The notes beneath the pieces were generated by a model. That model was not told the DNA's origin and searched no databases. It saw nothing but the letters and a program-made list of their open reading frames with translations. A DNA stretch of 64,000 nt from Phycisphaeraceae bacterium. Lineage in GTDB: Bacteria; Planctomycetota; Phycisphaerae; Phycisphaerales; UBA1924. The DNA lies in assembly GCA_020639235.1 (NCBI GenBank), contig JACKHC010000001.1, positions 2,356,001 through 2,420,000 of the forward strand, written 5' to 3'. Made by a program: the position numbers and the translations under genes. This document shows, one piece after another, positions 27,259 through 34,446 of this stretch (its first letter is position 1; each line of letters opens with the position of its first letter).

Positions 27259-28932
27259 ATGAGCCGGAGAATTACCCTTTCGACCATTGTTGTTGTGTCC
27301 ATGTCTCTGGCGATCCCCGCCACAGCTTTGGCTCAGGGTAGAGGTCGCTCGGCGCCCGGCGGCCCTGAATCCGCGTTCTCCACGCTCCTGGGGTCGCCCA
27401 CAGACTGCTCGGTGGTCATCAGCGTGCTGAGCGCCGAGGACGCCCAGGGCCGGATCGAGTACGGAACTTCGGACAGCGACCTGAATCAACAGACCGAACC
27501 GTTCGCCCTCGTGGCGGGTGTTCCGTTGCACATCGACATTGCCGGTCTGAGTCCGGACACGCGATACTTCTATCGCGTGCTGCTCCGCGCAACTGGAGAT
27601 CTAGACTGGCGACCGCGAACATCCGGGCGCATGCGTACCGCGCGACCGCCCGGTCAGGCCTTCACCTTTACCGTGCAGGGCGACTCACACCCCGAGCGCC
27701 TCGGTCGCATGTATGACCCCGACCTCTATCTCCGCGCACTCACCAATGTCACGGAGGATGAGCCCGACTTCCATTTCATGATGGGTGACGACTTCAGCAT
27801 CGAACGACTGATCGAGCAGGACAACAAGAGTCAGAGTGCGGTCGACGCGGTCTACGCGAGTCAGCGGTCGTATCTCGGCTTCGTCGGCAAGAGCACGCCC
27901 CTGATGCTGGTCAACGGCAACCACGAACAGGCGGCCAAATACCTCCTCGACGGAACCGCGAACAACTTCGCCGTCTTTGCGGGTAAGGCGCGAACGACGT
28001 ACTTCCCGCTACCCGCACCGGGCGGAATCTACACCGGCAACAGCACGCCCGTCGAGCACGTCGGACTGCTCCGCGACTACTACGCTTGGGAGTGGGGCGA
28101 CGCGCTCTTCGTGGTGATCGATCCGTACTGGCACTCTCCGGTTGCCGTCGACAACGAGGCGGGAACGCGAGCGCCAACACGCGGCGATGAGGATGCGCCG
28201 GCTGAGCGGCAACGCCGGCGTGACCGGGATAGTGGTGCGCCGCAAGAGGCCGGGGCCAGCCAGCCACCCGCTCACAACCCTGTCGCTCAGCCGCAGGTGC
28301 AGCCCGAGCCTCGTGGGGGAGGCCGAGGAGGCCGCGGCGGCGAGCGTGGGCGGGAGCGCCGCGATCTCTGGCAAGTCACCCTGGGCGAAGAGCAGTACAA
28401 GTGGCTCCAGACCACGCTCACGAACAGCAACGCCAAGTTCAAGTTCGTGTTCAGCCATCACGTTTCGGGCACGGGGCGCGGCGGCGTGGAAGTCGCGCCG
28501 TACTACGAGTGGGGCGGTGAGGACCGTCGCGGGGTCGATCGATTCTCGGCGATGCGGCCGGAGTGGGAGCAGCCGATCCATGACTTGATGCGGGACACGG
28601 GCGTCACCATCTTCTTCCAGGGCCACGACCATCTGTACGCCCGCCAGGAACTCGACGGTGTCGTTTACCAGTCCTGTCCGAACCCGGCCGACCCGACGTT
28701 CACCGCGTTCAACCGCGAGGCGTACGAGAGCGGCGACATCTTCCCGAACTCGGGGCACCTCCGCGTGACCGTCACCGGCGGTGACGATCCCTCATGCCGG
28801 GTCGAATATGTCCGAGCCGCCAGACCCGCGGATCAAGCCGAGCACGGGGCAAACGGGACGATCGTGCATGCTTACACGGTTAGGCCTCGCCAGGCAGCAT
28901 CCCCCGCCACGGAGAAGGAGTCGACAGAGTGA
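27259..28932 (+). CDS. Secreted metallophosphoesterase with fibronectin-III-like N-domain
   Basis: 557 residues; signal peptide LSTIVVVSMSLAIPATALAQ. A purple-acid-phosphatase-type Fn3 domain lies at about 35-125 (LSPDTRYFYRVLL). The calcineurin-like domain follows with its metal ligands: GDSH near 140, MGDDF near 175, NGNHE near 220, FSHH near 398, GHDH near 455. Between DPYW and WQVTLGEEQYKW sits a charged insert of about 75 residues ending in Gly/Arg repeats. No good ribosome site precedes ATG 27259; in-frame starts further up lie in the repeat. First gene of a coupled operon. Substrate unknown; phosphomonoester or phosphodiester in the periplasm or outside is expected. Confidence 0.87.
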   Translation: MSRRITLSTIVVVSMSLAIPATALAQGRGRSAPGGPESAFSTLLGSPTDCSVVISVLSAEDAQGRIEYGTSDSDLNQQTEPFALVAGVPLHIDIAGLSPDTRYFYRVLLRATGDLDWRPRTSGRMRTARPPGQAFTFTVQGDSHPERLGRMYDPDLYLRALTNVTEDEPDFHFMMGDDFSIERLIEQDNKSQSAVDAVYASQRSYLGFVGKSTPLMLVNGNHEQAAKYLLDGTANNFAVFAGKARTTYFPLPAPGGIYTGNSTPVEHVGLLRDYYAWEWGDALFVVIDPYWHSPVAVDNEAGTRAPTRGDEDAPAERQRRRDRDSGAPQEAGASQPPAHNPVAQPQVQPEPRGGGRGGRGGERGRERRDLWQVTLGEEQYKWLQTTLTNSNAKFKFVFSHHVSGTGRGGVEVAPYYEWGGEDRRGVDRFSAMRPEWEQPIHDLMRDTGVTIFFQGHDHLYARQELDGVVYQSCPNPADPTFTAFNREAYESGDIFPNSGHLRVTVTGGDDPSCRVEYVRAARPADQAEHGANGTIVHAYTVRPRQAASPATEKESTE

Positions 28933-30884
28933 ACACGCTTTCCAGACTGCTTGTTTCGACGATCATTGCGGCGTCACTCTCCACAACAGATGCCTCCGCT
29001 CATCCGCCCGGCGCGGACGGGCAGCACGATGATCACCATCATGTCGACCCGGCAAAGATCCGCACATGGACCAATGCCAAGACCGGCGAGGTCGTGCGTG
29101 GCGCGTTCCTCGCGTCGCGCACGGTCGATGGTGTAGTCCGTGTGAGCTTCGAGCGTGAGACGGGGGATGTCGTCATCTTCCCGCTGACCGACCTGACCGA
29201 TGCGGATCAAGCCGAGGCGCAGCGGCGGATCGATGAAGTCAAGGCGACGAACGAGCGGCTCGCCGAACAAGCGCTCTCGCAGCCATCTCGATCCGCGCGA
29301 CCGTCCACAAAGCCGGGTACGCCCGTACAGGCCGGTCCGTTCAACACCTTCGCGCCGTTCGTGAGCACGCGCTGGGACGATCGCTGGTTGTATGTTGAGA
29401 GCGACGGGCTGCCCCATGTGCCGGGTGGGATGCCGGGTGCGTTCCAACTCTCACATCCGATGATGGTCGGCATCACTGCGTGGCAGCAGCAGGTGCCGCT
29501 GCCGCAGAACTATCGCGGAGCCAACGCATGGCAGATCCCGCTGAAGCCGGAGTTAGCCGACGAGCCCGTCTCGGCGAAGGAGCAGCTCTTCCGCGGGGCG
29601 ATCGCCCTGGCCGCCAACGGCGTGCCGATTTTCAATCCTATCAAGAACGACGGCAAGACCGACACGTTCCTCGCGGGTGAACTCGACGAGTTCGGCGGGC
29701 ACTGCGGCCGGGCCGACGACTATCACTATCACATCGCGCCCACGCACCTCCGAGCGTTCGTCGGAGCCGGACAGCCCATCGCGTACGCGCTCGACGGCTT
29801 TCCGATATACGGGCTGTTCGATCCTGCAGCGAGCCCGGATGGACGCGACGCCGAGAAGTGCTGCCCTCTGGGATCAAGCGAACCGCTGGACTGGATGAAC
29901 GGGCACCTTGCGCCAGCACCCGAGGGCTCGCCGCCGGGCACGAGTGGCTTGTATCACTACCACGCCAGCGTGCAGTACCCGTATCTCAACGGCGGGATGC
30001 GCGGCAAGGTGACGGTGAGGGACGACCAGATTGACCCACAGCCGCGGGCCAGTTCGCCGCGGGCCGCGCTCCCGCCGCTGCGCGGGGCGAAGATCACGGG
30101 GTTCAAGCCCCTCGGCAAGGAGGGCGAACCGGGTTGGTCACTCGAGTACGTGGTCGCCGGAAAAACCTACCTCGTGAACTACCGGCTGGAGAGCGGCAGG
30201 TGGATCTTCGACTTCGTTGATCCATCCGGCGCAACAAAGACAGACAAGTACGACGCCGCAAGCCCACCGGTGCAGCGAGGCCGAGGCGGAGGACGCGGTG
30301 AAGGCGGAGCCGCCCGTGGCCCGCGCGAAGGTGGTGCCGGTGGCCGCACTCGACACTCCGCCCCGCAGCGTGATGCGGCTCTTCCGGCAGCACCAGAGCC
30401 CGCACCCGAGGCCGCCGCATCGTCCTTTACAGTCTCGAGCATCGATGTGACCAACGGCCGCCTCGCTGCCGACTGCACCTGCGACAGCACGACAACCCCA
30501 CGCGCCCCCGCCATCTCGTGGGGTACGCCACCGAAGGGCACCAAGGCATTCGCCGTGGTTATGCATCATGTCACCCGAGACAACGACACGCATGTGTACA
30601 TGGTCGTCGCCAACCTCCCCGCGTCGGCGCGAGAACTCCAAAGCGGCGATGTGGAAGCTGGCACCTGGGGCCAGAACACCGTCAACCGAAGGAACACGTA
30701 CTCCCCGCCGTGCTCGCAAGGCCCGGGCGACAAGTCGTACACCATGACGCTGTATGCACTGTCAGCACAGGTGAAGCCCCTTCCGGGTGTTCCGCTGACG
30801 CGCGATGTGTTGCTGGCAGCCATCAGAGAGACGACACTCGGCACCGCAACGCTCGACATGACCTACTCGCGGACATCACACTAG
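28929..30884 (+). CDS. Secreted SHD1-YHYH-PEBP fusion protein
   Basis: 651 residues. The GTG start overlaps the preceding TGA (GTGA). After the signal peptide, residues about 35-100 resemble the planctomycete SHD1 module (RTWTNAKTGEVVRGAFLA). The YHYH domain follows at about 140-375, with DDYHYHIAP near 262 and GLYHYHASVQYPYLNGG near 340. A Gly/Arg/Ala-rich linker lies at about 440-500. A PEBP-like domain ends the protein (RAPAISWGTPP, HVTRDNDTHVYMVVANLP, YTMTLYAL). YHYH proteins are secreted with no settled function; PEBP domains bind small anions or phospholipids. Placement between two phosphoesterases suggests a shared phosphate- or phospholipid-related job, which is inference. Confidence 0.85.
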   Translation: MNTLSRLLVSTIIAASLSTTDASAHPPGADGQHDDHHHVDPAKIRTWTNAKTGEVVRGAFLASRTVDGVVRVSFERETGDVVIFPLTDLTDADQAEAQRRIDEVKATNERLAEQALSQPSRSARPSTKPGTPVQAGPFNTFAPFVSTRWDDRWLYVESDGLPHVPGGMPGAFQLSHPMMVGITAWQQQVPLPQNYRGANAWQIPLKPELADEPVSAKEQLFRGAIALAANGVPIFNPIKNDGKTDTFLAGELDEFGGHCGRADDYHYHIAPTHLRAFVGAGQPIAYALDGFPIYGLFDPAASPDGRDAEKCCPLGSSEPLDWMNGHLAPAPEGSPPGTSGLYHYHASVQYPYLNGGMRGKVTVRDDQIDPQPRASSPRAALPPLRGAKITGFKPLGKEGEPGWSLEYVVAGKTYLVNYRLESGRWIFDFVDPSGATKTDKYDAASPPVQRGRGGGRGEGGAARGPREGGAGGRTRHSAPQRDAALPAAPEPAPEAAASSFTVSSIDVTNGRLAADCTCDSTTTPRAPAISWGTPPKGTKAFAVVMHHVTRDNDTHVYMVVANLPASARELQSGDVEAGTWGQNTVNRRNTYSPPCSQGPGDKSYTMTLYALSAQVKPLPGVPLTRDVLLAAIRETTLGTATLDMTYSRTSH

Positions 30885-30902
30885 GTGGGAAACGGAGACG
30901 GA

Positions 30903-32633
30903 ATGAGATCCATGACCTATCGAGCAGTCACGGCGATCGCCACCATGCTATCTGGAACGGCGCCGTACGCTGGTCCTCTCAGCATCGGCCTGTTCTGTGG
31001 CCAGTCTGCACGCGCGCAGCAGTCCGACAGCCCGAATGCGGCAAGAAGGGACGAGCAGGCCCGACCGGACCGAGGTGATGCGCGTCGTGGGCTCCTGGCC
31101 CAGATGACTACATTCAAGACGGATGTTCCGGCCCGGAGCCTTGATATCGTGCTCGCACGCCCGACGAACCGTTCCATCACCATCAGCGTCGCGTGCTACG
31201 AGTCGGATCCCCATGAGGGGTATGTCGAGTTCCGCCGCGACGATGCTGCTCTGACTTCCAAGACTCCCGTGCAGCCGCTGCCGACCGGTGCTCCGGTGCT
31301 CTTCTCGCTCGACGGGCTGGCTCCTGACGCGGCGTACGAGTACCGCGTGTGCTACCGCCGAACAGACTCGGCGGTCGAAGGAGAGCCAGGGGAGTTCGAG
31401 TCAACCGCACACTTCTCGTTTCACACGCCGCGGGCCAGAATCGAGGCGGGTGGGAGCGGCTATTCCTTTACGATTCAGGCCGACTCCCACTTGGACCAAA
31501 GCGTCGAGCCGAAGGTCTACGAACAGACGCTGGCGAACATGCTGCCGCCGATCGCGCCGGCGCAGCCTGATTTCATGATCGACCTGGGCGACACGTTCAT
31601 GACAGACAAACGCGGGCAGGCGTTCAAGGCCGCGTTGGCGCAGTACGACGCGCAGCGATACTACTTCAGCCGCGTTGCTCATTCTGTGCCGCTGTTCATG
31701 GTGCTGGGCAATCACGACGGCGAAAAGGGCACCTCGGGCACCGGTGCGGATGCCATCGGGCCGTGGTCCTACGCGCAGCGCACGAGCCGGTTCCCGCAGC
31801 CGGTGATTGACCAGGGCATGTACACCGGCGCGACAGCGATGAAAGACGGCGTTGGTTCAAATTACTACGCATTCGAATGGGGCGACGCTCTTTTCATTGT
31901 GCTCGATCCGTACTGGAGCACCACGGAGCGGATTCGCGGTGGCGGCGGCAATCGGGGTCAGGACGGCCAGGACGGACAGCGCCCGAACGACGAGCCGCTG
32001 AAGCCATCAGACAGCAGTTGGGCGAGCACCCTCGGCCGTCCCCAGTACGACTGGCTCACCACGACGCTCGAAGGTACAGACGCGAAGTACCGATTCGTCT
32101 TCATTCATCACCTTGTCGGCGGCATGGGGGGAGCAGAATCGCGCGGTGGGGTTGAGTCATCGTCGTACTTCGAGTGGGGCGGCAGGAATGCCGACGGCAC
32201 ACCGGGCTTTGCCGAGCACCGGCCCGGCTGGGCCATGCCCATTCATGAGTTGCTCGTCAAGCACCATGTCTCGGCCGTCTTCCACGGGCACGATCATCTT
32301 TACGTGAACAGCCAGCGTGACGGACTGGTGTATCAGTGCGTGCCGCAGCCGGGTAACCCACGCGGCAACACACGCACCGCGACGCAATATGGCTATGAAT
32401 CAGGAACGATCTATGGCAGCCCGGGACACCTGCGCGTTCGTGTGGATGCGGACAGGGCGACGGTTGAGTTCGTGCGCACCGCGATGGCCGGTGCCGTGGG
32501 GAACGAACACGGCAATCAGAACCGCCGCGGGAATGGTGGGGTTGGCGGCGAAGCCAACGCCGCAGTTGTGCACTCGTACACCATCGAACCCGCCGCGGCG
32601 GCAGCCATGGCCAAGCCGGATAGTCACCGATGA
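30903..32633 (+). CDS. Secreted metallophosphoesterase, paralogue of the 27259 gene
   Basis: 576 residues from ATG 30903 with GGAG five bases upstream, 18 bases after the YHYH-PEBP stop. Hydrophobic N-terminus, then an Fn3-like domain (LAPDAAYEYRVCYRR) and a calcineurin-like domain with ADSH, DLGDTF, LGNHDG, FIHH and GHDHLY in order. It aligns along its length with the 557-aa protein two genes upstream, including FEWGG and YGYESG..Y..PGHLRV. Its insert between DPYW and WASTLGRPQYDW is shorter (about 40 residues) and rich in Gly, Gln and Asp. Likely a duplicate with divided substrate range. Confidence 0.87.
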   Translation: MRSMTYRAVTAIATMLSGTAPYAGPLSIGLFCGQSARAQQSDSPNAARRDEQARPDRGDARRGLLAQMTTFKTDVPARSLDIVLARPTNRSITISVACYESDPHEGYVEFRRDDAALTSKTPVQPLPTGAPVLFSLDGLAPDAAYEYRVCYRRTDSAVEGEPGEFESTAHFSFHTPRARIEAGGSGYSFTIQADSHLDQSVEPKVYEQTLANMLPPIAPAQPDFMIDLGDTFMTDKRGQAFKAALAQYDAQRYYFSRVAHSVPLFMVLGNHDGEKGTSGTGADAIGPWSYAQRTSRFPQPVIDQGMYTGATAMKDGVGSNYYAFEWGDALFIVLDPYWSTTERIRGGGGNRGQDGQDGQRPNDEPLKPSDSSWASTLGRPQYDWLTTTLEGTDAKYRFVFIHHLVGGMGGAESRGGVESSSYFEWGGRNADGTPGFAEHRPGWAMPIHELLVKHHVSAVFHGHDHLYVNSQRDGLVYQCVPQPGNPRGNTRTATQYGYESGTIYGSPGHLRVRVDADRATVEFVRTAMAGAVGNEHGNQNRRGNGGVGGEANAAVVHSYTIEPAAAAAMAKPDSHR

Positions 32634-32827
32634 GCCGATGCAGAACGACACTGGTCATCATCAGTGGCGCGTGCCTGGCCTTGCTCGCTGAGGCGGCGTT
32701 GCACTCGCAGCCCGGTCGTGATAGCAACCGGCCACCCTCGCAAGTCTCGCTAAGCATGATTTCGCCAATAAGCGACCGGAAGCAAGTGATGCATGAGGCG
32801 CATCGGGCTTTGGCGCGCCCTCGCTGA
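32630..32827 (+). CDS. Small putative secreted peptide at the operon end
   Basis: 65 residues, ATG overlapping the preceding TGA (ATGA), which suggests translational coupling. An N-terminal hydrophobic segment (TLVIISGACLALLAEAALHS) looks like a signal peptide or anchor. The rest is short and polar with no known motif. The coupling is the main argument that it is real; it could also be the decayed start of a longer gene. Confidence 0.45.
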   Translation: MSRCRTTLVIISGACLALLAEAALHSQPGRDSNRPPSQVSLSMISPISDRKQVMHEAHRALARPR

Positions 32828-32838
32828 CCGACGTTAAT

Positions 32839-33255
32839 TCATGAGTGACCGCCGATCAGTACCGTCGGTCCCTTTGGCCGGCCTCCAAGGAGATCCCGAA
32901 TGGCTAGGCCGATGCGCTCCTCGTCGGCCGGGCTACCGAGCACAGCCCGAATTGCATCATCACCCGCACGCTCCCATATCAGACTCGTCCGTGAGTCCGC
33001 GAGCACTTCCGGTGAGATCTCACTCCGCAGCACGCGATAGAACTCTTCAGGAACACGCCTGCCGCTCCCGCGATACTGCCTGAATTAGGACCGGAGTCGA
33101 AGTGTGCGGTGCGCATGCTCGTCCATCTCGTTGGAGACGGCGATCTGAAACGGGCGGCGGCCCCTGGGGTCTCGGAACTCGGAGAACTCTTCGCCGAGCC
33201 CACCCGGCCCGGCAAACAGATCGATGACGGGTATGTCAGTGATCTTGTGCGCCAT
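32839..33255 (-). pseudogene. Remnant N-terminus of a C5-cytosine DNA methyltransferase
   Basis: Reading from ATG 33255, the frame gives the SAM-binding motif I of Dcm-type enzymes (IPVIDLFAGPGGLGEEFSEF) and a following EMDEHAHRTLRLRS. An in-frame TAA then comes at 33085-33087, exactly where the family has a conserved aromatic (LRxFFRQF-like); FRQY follows. The frame stays open afterwards to GPTVLIGGHS and stops at 32839. In intact enzymes this last stretch leads into the PPCQ catalytic motif, so the catalytic Cys and all later motifs are gone. One nonsense codon plus a 3' truncation: a dead remnant. No intact methyltransferase or nuclease partner is nearby. Confidence 0.75.
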
Positions 33256-33420
33256 GCTCAGTTGTCACATCGTAGAGGCCGCATCGGGACAGCCCCCTGC
33301 GTCGCGCTGGTTCGCTGGCTTCTCCACACTAACGCCGCGCAGCAGACCGAGAACCATCTGTGGACGCGAGAAAGTACACGCCTGCCATGCGAAGAGGAAG
33401 CAGGTTACCTCCGAACCCCA

Positions 33421-33626
33421 CCCGTTAACCCCCGCCCCCCTTAACCCCAGAGCGCGAGAGTCCCAGAGTCCTCCGCCGTTCGCGGGTTCACACCCACACC
33501 CCCGCGCGACTCTCGGCGCGCTCCTACCCCCACTCACAACCCCCAATCCACGCCCCCAAGGCCCGTTTCCGCCCGCCTCCACCCACGAAAAAACGCCCCG
33601 GAACTCGTCCGGAGCGTCGTGAACTC
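33421..33626. repeat. Intergenic G-quadruplex/terminator repeat, copy D
   Basis: C-runs at 33421-33423, 33429-33433, 33435-33440 and 33445-33448 give a four-run G-quadruplex motif on the minus strand. The AGAGCGCGAGAGTCCCAGAGTCC block matches copy B, and the right half with the terminator matches copies A and C, so it joins the two versions. The left plus-strand hairpin is missing. The gene-free stretch 33256-33761 otherwise shows nothing convincing. Confidence 0.78.
33588..33617 (-). terminator. Intrinsic terminator after the small phosphoesterase
   Basis: Same ten-base imperfect stem with five-base loop and six Ts on the minus strand as at 185-214. It lies about 145 bases after the stop of the gene at 33762-34358 and would end that transcript. 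Confidence 0.75.
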
Positions 33627-33761
33627 CCAGTGAGGTACGGGTTCTAATAGGGCAGGGGGGCTTCCAGATCTTCGGTGGCCCAACTTGGAACGACGGTCAG
33701 TCTAGCGGTTGCATTAATTCGCTCGCATGGCCACGAGCCTTCCCATCGAAAGCACGGCATC

Positions 33762-34358
33762 TCAAACCCGGTCCACATGCCATGGGTCAAGCGGATGCCG
33801 ATGATGATCCACAGGAACGAATCGCTTCCGCGACATGATCTCCGCGATCTCGGGAACACCCACCGGCCGGTAGTCATTGCAGTCCACACCCACATCCCAC
33901 GACAGCGATTCCGCATCGTTAGGCAGACTGCCGTGGCTGTGCCCGTGCAGATGCCAGGCGCCACGGTGCGAGCGGTACCAGGTCCGCATCGCGTAGTGGC
34001 AGAGCACAAGTATCTGCGCCTGACGTTTGATCTGCACCGTCACATTCAACAAACTGCTCACCGAAGTGAACAGCGACGCGAGCTCGGACCGAGCCCGTCC
34101 GTCTGCGTAGATCGGATCATGGTTGCCCAGCACCAGCACCATATTCCGACATCGAATCCTCGCCCGATACGCCGCCGGATTACCACCACGGAAACTGAAG
34201 TCGCCGAGATGGTAGAGCCAGTCGTGCGGAGCCACCAGTGAGTTGATGTCATCAATAATTGCGGCATCCATCTCCTCGACACTCGCGAACGGGCGTCGGC
34301 TGTGCTTGATGATATTGGCGTGCCCGAAGTGTGTGTCCGCGGTGAAGTAGATCGCCAT
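33762..34358 (-). CDS. Small cytoplasmic metallophosphoesterase
   Basis: 198 residues from ATG 34358; the longer in-frame reading extends into the neighbouring ankyrin gene and looks like non-protein. The full calcineurin-type motif set is present: TADTHFGHANII near residue 5, YHLGDFSF near 47, VLGNHDP near 76, LCHYAMRTW near 110 and LHGHSHGSL near 125. The length and the closing FVPVDHHR match single-domain phosphoesterases of the family that follow FTADTHFGH. Such enzymes are often phosphodiesterases of nucleotides, but the substrate is not fixed here. It lies downstream of the ankyrin lipoprotein gene, 88 bases after its stop. Confidence 0.9.
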   Translation of the reverse strand: MAIYFTADTHFGHANIIKHSRRPFASVEEMDAAIIDDINSLVAPHDWLYHLGDFSFRGGNPAAYRARIRCRNMVLVLGNHDPIYADGRARSELASLFTSVSSLLNVTVQIKRQAQILVLCHYAMRTWYRSHRGAWHLHGHSHGSLPNDAESLSWDVGVDCNDYRPVGVPEIAEIMSRKRFVPVDHHRHPLDPWHVDRV

Positions 34359-34446
34359 GATGCGCTCATCAGCTATCCGATGGGTTGAGGAACGAGGATC
34401 ACGCAAACGGTGGCAGTCGAGACGGCATATTTCGGCAGTCCCGAAG

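Noticed and set aside
1..33626. C-rich TTAACCCC blocks as possible CRISPR or telomere-like repeats
   Set aside because: Copies are kilobases apart, not evenly spaced with unique spacers, and sit at gene ends with terminator hairpins, so they are intergenic repeats instead.
33644..34009. Minus-strand frame running from inside the small phosphoesterase to just before the terminator
   Set aside because: It is out of frame with the phosphoesterase motifs; the phosphoesterase ends naturally at DHH with its own stop at 33762. No frameshift is needed.
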